In this document: piece by piece, positions 43,969 through 51,144 of the stretch | Numbering within the stretch: position 1 is the stretch's first letter | How the letters are laid out: each line of letters starts with the position of its first letter | Assembly: GCF_025567625.1 (NCBI RefSeq) | Contig: NZ_JAOQJC010000052.1 | Span: 1-51,144 of the forward strand | Direction of reading: 5' to 3' | DNA length: 51,144 nucleotides | Source of the DNA: Paenibacillus sp. J5C2022 | GTDB lineage: Bacteria; Bacillota; Bacilli; Paenibacillales; Paenibacillaceae | Made by a program: the position numbers and the translations under genes | The notes under the pieces: model-generated | The model's database searches: none | The model's input: only the letters and a program-made list of their open reading frames with translations | What the model was told of the DNA's origin: nothing

Positions 43969-44844
43969 TTATGAATCAAATCTTTTACGGAATTGTAATG
44001 GCGTGCATCCATTTTTTTGTTTAAAAACATTGCTGAAATGACCTACATCGTAAAATCCTATTAAGCTGGCAACTTCCGTGACGCTAATATTGGAATCCAA
44101 CAGTAATTGTTTGGCACGGTGTAAGCGAACATCTATGACCATCTGCATAGGTGTTATTCCGAACAGCTTCTTAAATTCACGTGTGAAGTGAAACGAGCTC
44201 ATATTGGCCTGACTACTAATTTCTTTCAAATCCATCTTATTTGCATAATGTTTTTCAATATAATCTACTGCAGGTTTCAATTTCGCGTATTGTTCAATAT
44301 AGCGGACTGGACTTAGATTCACACTGATTTCCATAGCGTATATGCGTAAAATGGATATGATAAAAGAATAGATCTCTGAAATAATTAATAATTCATATCC
44401 AATGGGTTTTGATGTGAATTCTTCAATGACGGTTTTGAATCCTCCATTTAATTTTGGCCATAGTTTATGGGCAGGTGTATATTGGTTGCGGATTTTTCGA
44501 TGTCCCAGCAAGGATGAAATCCATTGTTCTGTTTCTTGGTTGGCCATCGCTCGGTACAGCAAAACTTGATCGAAGAGCATGCCGTGAATAGCTGGCTCGC
44601 CCCTTTCACTTTTATTCATCACAGAATGAACTTGGCGACTGTTGAAAAAGAAAATATCGCCTTCTTCACCGATGTAAGTTAGTTCGTCGACTTTAACTTG
44701 AACGGAGCCTGAAACAACTTGAATGATTTCCAGTTGTTCGTGCCAGTGCGGCAGAACTAAATAATTGTTAATCAAATGGGTAACTCGTGTTATTTTGAAT
44801 GGGAATCGTTGTTTGTAGTCTATAACCTGTCGCTCTGTTGTCAC
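43969..44844 (-). CDS. AraC-family transcriptional regulator
   Basis: A 291-residue regulator with an N-terminal cupin-like domain (LPHWHEQLEIIQVVSGSVQV, GDIFFFNSRQVHSV) and a C-terminal AraC domain (DLKEISSQANMSSFHFTREF; VASLIGFYDVGHFSNVFKQK; closing CTPLQFRKRF). The GTG start at 44844 follows AAGGGGGAT. It is divergent from the DUF4838 gene at 45017 and is a candidate for its regulation. A partial cre-like box, TGTAAGCGTTTGAT, lies just upstream of its ribosome site around 44859; it misses the consensus in three positions, so I give it little weight. Confidence 0.9.
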   Translation of the reverse strand: MTTERQVIDYKQRFPFKITRVTHLINNYLVLPHWHEQLEIIQVVSGSVQVKVDELTYIGEEGDIFFFNSRQVHSVMNKSERGEPAIHGMLFDQVLLYRAMANQETEQWISSLLGHRKIRNQYTPAHKLWPKLNGGFKTVIEEFTSKPIGYELLIISEIYSFIISILRIYAMEISVNLSPVRYIEQYAKLKPAVDYIEKHYANKMDLKEISSQANMSSFHFTREFKKLFGITPMQMVIDVRLHRAKQLLLDSNISVTEVASLIGFYDVGHFSNVFKQKNGCTPLQFRKRFDS

Positions 44845-44982
44845 TTTACGATCCCCCTTGTAAGCGTTTGATCTTGATTATACGCTATTTTTCGAAAAAA
44901 CAATTCCCAAAAGCAATAATATACAAAAAGAAAGCAAGATGGCGCGTGGATTTTTGTAATCCTCAATGGTAACTTAAGTTCA

Positions 44983-44998
44983 AGCAATCGATTTCTTA
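44983..44998 (+). promoter_or_regulatory. LacI-type operator in front of the DUF4838 gene
   Basis: AGCAATCGATTTCTTA lies 18 bases before the start codon of the 45017 gene. Its core matches the perfect palindrome at 50842-50857 and the inverse of the site at 49557-49572. It is nested in a wider inverted repeat, ACTTAAG and CTTAAGT. Probable target of the LacI protein at 49643 (inference). Confidence 0.6.
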
Positions 44999-45016
44999 AG
45001 TACAAGGAGGAGGAAC

Positions 45017-48000
45017 ATGTTAAAACGGAAGTGGACGTTGTGGACGTTGTTTTTAGTCGTAGTCTTTGCTGCAATGACAGGTCTGACGGAGAAAAGTGCA
45101 GCTCAAGCACCAGACAGTCTGACGCTGAGTCAGATCGATGAGGTACAGCTGTTGCTGGATCAGTTGATCGTATCAGGAGATGTGCGGCATCCGCTGTCCA
45201 GGCAGCTTGAAAACCGATTGCAGCAAGCCAAGCATCAGTTGGAGAACGGCTCGGTCGAGCAGGCTGGCAAGAAGATGGAAGATTTCCTGAAGCATCTTAA
45301 CAATAAGGGCATGCAGAAAAATATGACTGCAACCGCAAAAACTCAGCTGGAGGATGCGGTTACAGCGATGCTGGAAGTGGAGGAGGTTCCTGCGAAGCCG
45401 TCGCTGTACATCGTCCGTGACGGACACGCGAATGCGGTTATTGTAAAACCTGAACAGAGCGGCGGAGAAATCAATGAAGCAGCGAGCGTTATGTCGGATT
45501 ACATTGAGCGTGCTACAGGAGTTGAACTCCCCATATACACCATTGATCAACTTGAGAATTTGAACATAGATTCATCGACAATTATGTTGCGTATCGGGGA
45601 AGGCTCTTATCCCGAGGATCAGGAATTTGCCGCAGAAGTGAAAGCGCTTCATTCTGACGGCTTCATAATCGCTCCTTCAAAAACGCAATTAATTATTACA
45701 AGCCCGACAGTGGTCGGAACACGTAACGGCGTATATGCCTTTTTGGAGAAGTACGTAGGCGTAACATGGTTATTTCCGGGAGAGGAATGGATTGACGTAC
45801 CACAATTGGAACAACTGCGTATGCCGAATAAGGCATGGAAAGATGAGCCGTCGGCGTTTTCATTAAGACGTACGATGAATATGGGCAGTGGAAATGTTTA
45901 TGGGACGGTTCGTTCAGAATGGTACCGCCAGAACCGGACGATCTCTGCTTCCGAGATCGCGCTTGGTCATAATATATTTACACTTTTCCCGGTTGAAAAA
46001 TATGGAGATACAGAAAAGTATCCTAATTTCTATCCCAAGAATAAGCCGCCCGCTCAAGGAGATCCTCATCGTTGGCAGCCATGTTACAGTAATCCGGCTA
46101 CGATTCCAGTCGCGATCGATGGGATCAAAGAGTACTTTAGAAAAAATCCTGGTGCAATATCTTTTTCTCTGGCTGTTAATGACGGAGGAGGGTATTGTGA
46201 GGAAAATCCCGCACATCCCGCATTTCCGAATAAAATTAATTCAGTCGGCGTACAGCATATGTCCGAAATCTATTACAAATGGGTAAACGAAGTTGTTGAA
46301 GGTGTGTTGGAAGACTATCCGGACAAATGGTTTGGTCTCTACGCTTATCAGCAAGTTATGGGCCCTCCGGCTTTTCCATTGCATTCGCGAGTCATTCCTG
46401 TCATCACAAAGGATCGACTAGCTTGGGCGGATCCTGAAGTTGAAGCCCAAGGCAAAGCACACTCTGAAACCTGGAGTGAGAGAGCAACTCAACTGGGCTG
46501 GTACGATTATATGTTAAGCGGCTATTATCCATTGCCGCGTGTTTATCCGAATTTGGTGGAAGAATTGTATGAGTACGCAAGAGAGCAGAATGTGCTGGTC
46601 CATCATTGGGATATGCATCCAGTGCTCGGGGATGGTCCACAGCCATGGATAATTGCTAAGCTCGGCTGGAGTATGGAGAAAGATGTAAATACTTTGCTTG
46701 ATCATTGGTATGAATCTGCAGTGGGCACAGAGGCAGCTGCAGACTTGCGGGCGTATTTCGAAATATGGGAACAATTCTGGAGAACGGAAGCGTTACAATC
46801 AGATTGGTTTAAGACATCGAAGTACGATACTTACCTGTCCATGAGACATAATTCTTATCTGGCATTTGCAGAAGATGAAATCCGTCGAAGCCGTCCATTG
46901 CTTGAATCGGTTATCGAGAAAACGCAGACGCCAGAGCAAAAAATAAGAGCGCAGCAGTTGTTGCACCAATTTGAATATTATGAAGCTTCTGCACTAACTT
47001 ATCCGCGACCACTGGAAAAGCCCGAGACGGAAGAAGAGGCGCTGGCCATTTTGGATGAATTGGAACAAACGCTTGAAGAACGATTGGGAATGGTCAAGCG
47101 CCGACCGGAGCTCATTCAAGAATACAACCAAAACTCTACGCAAAGATATGCTATAGATCCGATATTAGCAGGGGAAGCCTGGTCTGGTTGGAATCCCGAT
47201 GAATTTTGGCATGTAAAGCAATACTTGGAGGATAACGCTTACTTGAATGAAGAGAGCGCGATCAAACAACGCATTCTCTCTTTTCAACAAAATATTGCCA
47301 AGACGAAACTTCGCGAATATGCTTATTTGTTTGATCATAGTATGCTCGAACAGTCGTTAGCCGCTGACTACTCTTTCGAGGAAGAAGGCGTGCCATCCTG
47401 GAACTTATGGGATCCTAACAAAGCAGCTGCAATCGATGTTACGAATGAACAGGCTTCGGATGGAACACACAGCTTGCGTTTCCAAAACGCAAGGCTGGCA
47501 GGTGCATGGAAATATGTAGATGTGAAGCCTGGTTTATTGGCATCATCCGTCAAGTTTTTCACACCGGCAGATACAGCTAGCCAAGGTACTGTTCAAATCG
47601 TCATTGAACTTCATGCTGGAAGCAATAAATTGGTGTATTACTCCGATGCGCTGATGCTGGCTGATCATGCTGGGCAATGGACAGAACTTACTATATTTGA
47701 TGAAATGCCGGAACAAATTAAAGGGGTAGACGTTGAACGCATTCTGATCAATACGCAAATCAGAAATGCAGAGGATGCCATCGTTTATTTGGATGATATT
47801 GGGGTATATCAAGTCCAATACGGCGCAGCGAATTTAGTTGATCTTACTAATTATTATGTTAATGAAGAAAAGTTGACTGGCGAGCAGGCTGGGCCACTGC
47901 TTGCATTGCTTGAGTCAGCAGAAGAACAATTTCAGCAAAATAGGATAGAACAATATGTAACCCTTCTCGTTGATTTCATAGCGGAAGTGGAGCAGCTTCG

Positions 48001-48838
48001 ATCCGATGGCGTATGGAATGAAACCGATTCGCAATATCTGATTGATGAAGCTTACGCGTTAATCAGACAACAAATTGATTTTGAGCCTTTAAGCAATGAA
48101 TGGCCGACTTCACATGCAGGCACATACCAAATTCCTGTTTTGATCAAAAATAATCATTCTGATACTCTAGCTTTTGAACTGTCTAGTCATACTACGGATG
48201 GTATTCAGCTCAATTTTAACAATCCTGTTCATGTACCTGCGAATCAATCTTCAACTGTGAATGGAACGCTAACCATTCCTGAAAGTCTGGAAGAAGGAGA
48301 GTATCTGGTAAATATCCACTTGAGATTGGCGGATAAGGATGTGCTGCTTTCGAGCATCGAAATTGTGCATAATACAAACTTATTAAGAAACCCCGGCTTC
48401 GAAGAGGGGGAGCTTTCGAATCCTTTGAAGGCAAATTATTGGAGCCTCAGAACGATGGAGCGATCAAGTGAGCAAGTGCACTCAGGAGAATATGCTATTA
48501 AGGCGAAGCTAAATCCAGAACAGCCTGCAGTACAAGTAGAAGCCCGTTCTTACGATATTGCGATTACGCCAGGGGTGAAATATCGCTTGAGCGGATGGGT
48601 GTATAGTGATAACAGCAAGGCAAGATTTGGCTTGCGCCAAACGAATCAATCTGCAGCGTCTTTGAGATATTCATATACTCCGATTAGCACTTCAGGTCCG
48701 GAGTGGGAATATATGGAGTTGGAAGTCGTTCCACTAGCAGAAGCAACGATTCTACAAGTGTATGTAAGATTAGAGCCGAACGTTGCAGCACCTGCATGGT
48801 TTGATGATCTGAAACTTGAAATAATACCCGAAAATTAG
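45017..48838 (+). CDS. Secreted DUF4838 domain protein with FIMAH-type and carbohydrate-binding domains
   Basis: A 1273-residue secreted protein. The signal peptide ends near residue 31 (SAAQA). A helical FIMAH-type domain follows (IDEVQLLLDQLIVSGDV to FLKHLNNKGMQKN, about residues 34-115), then an alpha-glucuronidase/GH20-like N-terminal domain (TRNGVYAFLEKYVGVTWLFP) and the DUF4838 barrel (about 280-650, for example SFSLAVNDGGGYC and HHWDMHPVLGDGPQPW). Two jelly-roll carbohydrate-binding-like domains lie at about 785-935 and 1125-1273, separated by a second FIMAH-like helical segment (NYYVNEEKLTGEQAGPLLAL). An excellent AGGAGGAGG site precedes the ATG. The enzymatic activity of DUF4838 proteins is not established to my knowledge; a glycoside hydrolase on uronic-acid or acetylated sugars is plausible. 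Confidence 0.88.
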   Translation: MLKRKWTLWTLFLVVVFAAMTGLTEKSAAQAPDSLTLSQIDEVQLLLDQLIVSGDVRHPLSRQLENRLQQAKHQLENGSVEQAGKKMEDFLKHLNNKGMQKNMTATAKTQLEDAVTAMLEVEEVPAKPSLYIVRDGHANAVIVKPEQSGGEINEAASVMSDYIERATGVELPIYTIDQLENLNIDSSTIMLRIGEGSYPEDQEFAAEVKALHSDGFIIAPSKTQLIITSPTVVGTRNGVYAFLEKYVGVTWLFPGEEWIDVPQLEQLRMPNKAWKDEPSAFSLRRTMNMGSGNVYGTVRSEWYRQNRTISASEIALGHNIFTLFPVEKYGDTEKYPNFYPKNKPPAQGDPHRWQPCYSNPATIPVAIDGIKEYFRKNPGAISFSLAVNDGGGYCEENPAHPAFPNKINSVGVQHMSEIYYKWVNEVVEGVLEDYPDKWFGLYAYQQVMGPPAFPLHSRVIPVITKDRLAWADPEVEAQGKAHSETWSERATQLGWYDYMLSGYYPLPRVYPNLVEELYEYAREQNVLVHHWDMHPVLGDGPQPWIIAKLGWSMEKDVNTLLDHWYESAVGTEAAADLRAYFEIWEQFWRTEALQSDWFKTSKYDTYLSMRHNSYLAFAEDEIRRSRPLLESVIEKTQTPEQKIRAQQLLHQFEYYEASALTYPRPLEKPETEEEALAILDELEQTLEERLGMVKRRPELIQEYNQNSTQRYAIDPILAGEAWSGWNPDEFWHVKQYLEDNAYLNEESAIKQRILSFQQNIAKTKLREYAYLFDHSMLEQSLAADYSFEEEGVPSWNLWDPNKAAAIDVTNEQASDGTHSLRFQNARLAGAWKYVDVKPGLLASSVKFFTPADTASQGTVQIVIELHAGSNKLVYYSDALMLADHAGQWTELTIFDEMPEQIKGVDVERILINTQIRNAEDAIVYLDDIGVYQVQYGAANLVDLTNYYVNEEKLTGEQAGPLLALLESAEEQFQQNRIEQYVTLLVDFIAEVEQLRSDGVWNETDSQYLIDEAYALIRQQIDFEPLSNEWPTSHAGTYQIPVLIKNNHSDTLAFELSSHTTDGIQLNFNNPVHVPANQSSTVNGTLTIPESLEEGEYLVNIHLRLADKDVLLSSIEIVHNTNLLRNPGFEEGELSNPLKANYWSLRTMERSSEQVHSGEYAIKAKLNPEQPAVQVEARSYDIAITPGVKYRLSGWVYSDNSKARFGLRQTNQSAASLRYSYTPISTSGPEWEYMELEVVPLAEATILQVYVRLEPNVAAPAWFDDLKLEIIPEN

Positions 48839-48922
48839 TGCGAAATAAACAGGATAGAGAAGGTGGAATATCGGAGGAGATTTAAGCTATAATAGTGAAG
48901 ACAAATTGTTCTTCGGGAAATG

Positions 48923-48936
48923 AGAAAGCGATTTCA
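48923..48936 (+). promoter_or_regulatory. Operator-like box before the small membrane protein gene
   Basis: AGAAAGCGATTTCA differs from the perfect palindrome at 50842 mainly by G for T in the left arm, and matches the CcpA cre consensus at 13 of 14 positions. It lies 84 bases before the 49021 start and 34 bases downstream of a TATAAT (48889 region). It may bind the LacI protein, CcpA or both. Confidence 0.5.
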
Positions 48937-49020
48937 ATGGCTATCAAGCAAAGAACCCTGATACGTTGCGGGGGAGCTGTTGGAAAATGAACCCCAAAAT
49001 GGACAGGGGAGTTGTAAACG

Positions 49021-49215
49021 ATGAAAAGATATAATTTTGTTCGTCCGCTGCTGCTGATTGCGGTGGCGCTGCTAGTCAAGAGTCTGGTTACGAATCTGTG
49101 CATCGTGATGGGAATGGAGCCGGCACTAGCGGAAAATATCGGTTTCATGGGGATGATCGTAGCGGCAGTCGTGGTTTATTCGAGGATTTCGCGCAATAAC
49201 CGGAAGAAACAATAA
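49021..49215 (+). CDS. Small two-segment membrane protein
   Basis: A 64-residue protein with two transmembrane segments (about residues 8-30 and 38-55) and a basic C-terminal tail (SRISRNNRKKQ), which would place both ends in the cytoplasm. CAGGGGAG lies about ten bases before the ATG. I recognise the type as a small uncharacterised Paenibacillus-style membrane protein but know no function. It lies between the DUF4838 gene and the LacI gene and has a hairpin soon after its stop codon. Confidence 0.7.
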   Translation: MKRYNFVRPLLLIAVALLVKSLVTNLCIVMGMEPALAENIGFMGMIVAAVVVYSRISRNNRKKQ

Positions 49216-49247
49216 TGATAAGAGAAGACGCAAGGTAGGAATAAGAA

Positions 49248-49284
49248 GCAGAAGGGGATGTCTCATAGGGACAGCCCCTTCTGC
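49248..49284 (+). terminator. Hairpin after the small membrane protein gene
   Basis: The arms GCAGAAGGGG (49248-49257) and CCCCTTCTGC (49275-49284) pair perfectly and a TGTC/GACA pair extends the stem inward. No T run follows directly (AGATTGTTG). It is a probable terminator for the small gene. Confidence 0.65.
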
Positions 49285-49372
49285 AGATTGTTGACAATCC
49301 CCCCCTCTAAAAATTAACCGTTGTCTATTGGAAAAAGGTTGTGACTGAAAACGGTTGACGTTCTGGCAGATG

Positions 49373-49390
49373 GCAGTCATTAATGACTGC
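49373..49390. promoter_or_regulatory. Perfect 18-bp palindrome
   Basis: GCAGTCATTAATGACTGC is a perfect uninterrupted palindrome in the otherwise featureless stretch between two terminators. It looks like a binding site for a dimeric protein rather than an RNA hairpin, because it has no loop. No promoter was recognised next to it. Confidence 0.5.
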
Positions 49391-49450
49391 TCTAGAAGTG
49401 CATAAGTGTTGCATGGCTATTCCAGGGGAAGGATGGAAATGTAACTTATT

Positions 49451-49488
49451 AAACGCGTAGAGCCGCTGTATACGGTCTACGCGTTTTT
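49451..49488 (+). terminator. Intrinsic terminator
   Basis: An 11-bp stem, AAACGCGTAGA (49451-49461) and TCTACGCGTTT (49476-49486), with an inner CCG/CGG pairing and a T run to 49488. No gene is seen directly upstream between 49285 and 49450, so it may serve the small gene as a second stop or shield the LacI gene from read-through. Confidence 0.85.
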
Positions 49489-49515
49489 CTTGTGCTGACG
49501 AATCGACGTTAATGG

Positions 49516-49572
49516 TTGTGTGAACAGAGGTCTGGTGCTACAATAGAAACGAAATAGAAAACGATTGCTTTC
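49516..49572 (+). promoter_or_regulatory. Promoter and probable auto-operator of the LacI gene
   Basis: TTGTGT (49516-49521), a 17-bp spacer and TACAAT (49539-49544) form a plausible sigma-A promoter. Thirteen bases downstream GAAAACGATTGCTTTC (49557-49572), read on the other strand, shows GCAATCG(T)TTTC, almost the same as the site before the DUF4838 gene. A repressor bound there would block early transcription, so the LacI gene is probably self-regulated. Confidence 0.65.
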
Positions 49573-49642
49573 ATTTTCTTTCTGCTGTAAAGGGATTAAT
49601 GTGTCACATTGAATCGCAATATTGATGATAAAGAGGGATATA

Positions 49643-50680
49643 ATGAATAAGCCAACAACGATACATGATATAGCCAAAGCGGCAAACGTCTCATCAGCGA
49701 CAGTGTCGCGTGTTCTTAGCAATAGCACCTATCCGGTCAGTAAATTAAAGCGAGAGCGCATCTTGTCTCTTGCCAAGGAGATGAATTATGTTCCCAATCT
49801 GCTTGGCAGGCAGTTGAAGGGAAGCAGGAGTACGACTATTGGAGTGATTGTACCTTCGATCATGAACCCGTTCTACTCGTCTGTTCTATTCGGGATTGAA
49901 GAAATTGCCCGGCAAAATGATTTTACTGTAATCGCTTGCAATTCACTTCATGATCCACTGCTGGAAGATGAGTACATTCGGACGATTATGGAAAAACAAA
50001 TTAAAGGTCTTGTTATATCTTCGATCTCCAGCGACAAGTCACAGCTCAAGAGCATGATCAATGCTGGCGTGCATGTAATTGCAATTGATCAGAAGATTGA
50101 AGAAGATCAAATTAGTCAGGTCGAATTCGACTATCATAAAGGCGGTTACTTGGCAACAAAGCATCTTCAATCCAAAGGACATAAACGAATTGGCTACGTG
50201 ACTTCGAAAGTAGATCGTCCCAGCCGTAAAAGCATATTGCTTGGTTATATGGAAGCCATGAAGGCAGAGGGACTTGAACCTATGGTGAAGGAGTCGAAAG
50301 TAGAATTCTCCGACAACCCATTGTCAGAATTTGATACGGGGAAGCTCTTGACAAAGAAGTTGCTGGATGTACCAAATTCTCCGACGGCGATACTTGCCTG
50401 CAATGATATGATGGCATTTGGTGTTATTAATGAATTGTCAGAACGGAATATTCGAGTGCCGCAAGAGATGTCGGTTATGGGATTTGACGGGATTGACTTT
50501 GGTCAGATGATGAACCCCCAGCTAACCACAGTTAAACAGCCGGATTATGAGATGGGGAGACTGGCTTGCAAGATGCTGCTTGATAAAATGAATGGAGCAG
50601 ATGTTCCTGCGTTCGATATAATTCTTCAGCCCGAGTTGATAGAACGAAGTTCTGTCGCGGAGTATCAGCAGTTAACTTGA
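49643..50680 (+). CDS. LacI-family transcriptional regulator
   Basis: A 345-residue repressor. The N-terminal helix-turn-helix reads TIHDIAKAANVSSATVSRV, followed by the hinge (NYVPNLLGRQLKG) and a periplasmic-binding-protein-like sugar domain with GVIVPSIMNPFYS, HVIAIDQ, GYVTS and the closing MSVMGFDGIDFGQMMNPQLT. The ATG at 49643 has AGAGGG upstream; the open frame from 49622 adds seven residues before that ribosome site and was rejected. It is likely to bind the AATCGATTTCTT-like sites before its own gene, the lipoprotein gene that follows and the DUF4838 gene, tying them into one sugar-responsive regulon. Confidence 0.93.
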   Translation: MNKPTTIHDIAKAANVSSATVSRVLSNSTYPVSKLKRERILSLAKEMNYVPNLLGRQLKGSRSTTIGVIVPSIMNPFYSSVLFGIEEIARQNDFTVIACNSLHDPLLEDEYIRTIMEKQIKGLVISSISSDKSQLKSMINAGVHVIAIDQKIEEDQISQVEFDYHKGGYLATKHLQSKGHKRIGYVTSKVDRPSRKSILLGYMEAMKAEGLEPMVKESKVEFSDNPLSEFDTGKLLTKKLLDVPNSPTAILACNDMMAFGVINELSERNIRVPQEMSVMGFDGIDFGQMMNPQLTTVKQPDYEMGRLACKMLLDKMNGADVPAFDIILQPELIERSSVAEYQQLT

Positions 50681-50807
50681 GAGACCCAGAAATCATATGG
50701 TAGTGCTAGTAACCTTCAAAAAAAGAATTCGATTACCGTCACAATTGAGATAAACTCGAATATAGAGCGGGAATAAGACAGAAAGAATGAAAGTATACTA
50801 AAATTGA

Positions 50808-50893
50808 TTGTCATGTAAGGGCTTACGTGGTATAGTGTAATAAGAAATCGATTTCTTTTCTTGCTTTATTTCTAAATGTAATCGATTTCTGAG
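50808..50893 (+). promoter_or_regulatory. Promoter with two LacI-type operators
   Basis: TTGTCA (50808-50813), a 17-bp spacer and TATAGT (50831-50836) form a clear promoter. The spacer holds GTAAGGGCTTAC, a weak cre-like inverted repeat. Five bases after the -10 lies the perfect 16-bp palindrome AAGAAATCGATTTCTT (50842-50857), and a second copy, TAATCGATTTCTGA, follows at about 50879-50892. The site over the transcription start is the classic place for a repressor. Confidence 0.8.
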
Positions 50894-50939
50894 AGATATG
50901 TCAGACAACTACTACGAAAAAAAGGGGAGTTGGTATGTT

Positions 50940-51144
50940 TTGAAAAAGGGGTCTGCTATATGGATTATGATGTTAGCTCTGGTTCTGGTATTCACAGCAT
51001 GTTCATCTGGCGGCGGTTCCAATAATACGCCACCCGCTTCGCCGGGGAATGAGTCTTCTGCTCCATCGGAGGAGCCTCAGAAGCAATTGAAGTTAACAAT
51101 TGGTCTGCCGGGCAGTTATGAAGTGACAAAGAAAGAGATCATTG
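50940..51144 (+). CDS. Extracellular solute-binding lipoprotein, N-terminal part (runs off the window)
   Basis: The first 68 codons of a sugar-importer lipoprotein. The start is a TTG at 50940 after AAGGGGAG; an ATG at 50935 is followed immediately by a stop. The signal peptide ends in the lipobox FTAC (Cys21), then a Gly/Ser/Asn/Pro-rich linker leads into QLKLTIGLPGSYEV, the first strand of a family 1 solute-binding protein. It is transcribed from the promoter at 50808 under the LacI-type operators and probably opens an importer operon that continues to the right. Confidence 0.9.
   Translation, partial: MKKGSAIWIMMLALVLVFTACSSGGGSNNTPPASPGNESSAPSEEPQKQLKLTIGLPGSYEVTKKEII

Noticed and set aside
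44859..44872. cre site before the AraC gene at 43969
   Set aside because: Three of the conserved positions of the CcpA consensus do not match, including the right-hand CA.
1..51144. tRNA or rRNA genes
   Set aside because: Reading both strands I saw no cloverleaf with a TTCGA-type T-loop next to a matching acceptor stem and no rRNA-like conserved sequence; a tRNAscan/Infernal run would be the decisive test.

Overview
The window looks like a chromosome segment of a Paenibacillus-type member of the Bacillota. Support: strong AGGAGG ribosome sites, frequent TTG/GTG starts, YesM/YesN-type two-component proteins, many AraC regulators, LplA/LplB/YtcP-type sugar importers without a local ATPase, and a FIMAH-type helical domain in a secreted enzyme. 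All calls rest on reading the sequence; no database search was run.

Layout. (1) 1-6019, GC-richer: a short partial frame, a 42-bp tandem repeat block, an SDR oxidoreductase (-), then a five-gene YtrA/GntR-type ABC operon (1739-6019) with a perfect inverted-repeat operator over its promoter and 35-bp repeats in its leader. (2) 6020-9380, decayed DNA: a sulfatase remnant, a PhyH dioxygenase and AraC regulator pair (-), and about 1.1 kb without an intact gene. (3) 9381-36413, AT-richer: a 27-kb polysaccharide locus, all on +. It has a membrane-bound AraC regulator, importer 1 with two Gfo/Idh oxidoreductases, NagA preceded by a sugar-isomerase fragment, a response regulator, a cytoplasmic DUF4962/heparinase II-III-like enzyme and a histidine kinase joined end to end, a carbon-nitrogen hydrolase, importer 2, a 1899-residue secreted paralogue of the same enzyme, and a ROK sugar kinase. 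(4) 36414-41262: a transposase remnant, then an ECF sigma factor operon (-) with a membrane protein, an ABC ATPase and two permeases, the last interrupted by an in-frame stop. (5) 41263-51144: AraC regulator divergent from a GH31 enzyme, AraC regulator divergent from a 1273-residue DUF4838/FIMAH secreted protein, a small membrane protein, a LacI regulator, and the start of a solute-binding lipoprotein. Regulatory sites with the core AATCGATTTCT recur in front of the DUF4838 gene, the small protein gene, the LacI gene and the lipoprotein gene.

How the genes fit together (inference). In region 3 the secreted enzyme would cut an extracellular polymer, the two importers (probably energised by an MsmX-like ATPase encoded elsewhere) would take up oligomers, and the cytoplasmic paralogue would cut them further. 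NagA and the ROK kinase point to an N-acetylhexosamine in the substrate; the two oxidoreductases and the C-N hydrolase would act on other decorations. No unsaturated-uronate genes (GH88, KduI/KduD) are seen, so a standard glycosaminoglycan route is not demonstrated. This locus is the best candidate for an undescribed system in the window.
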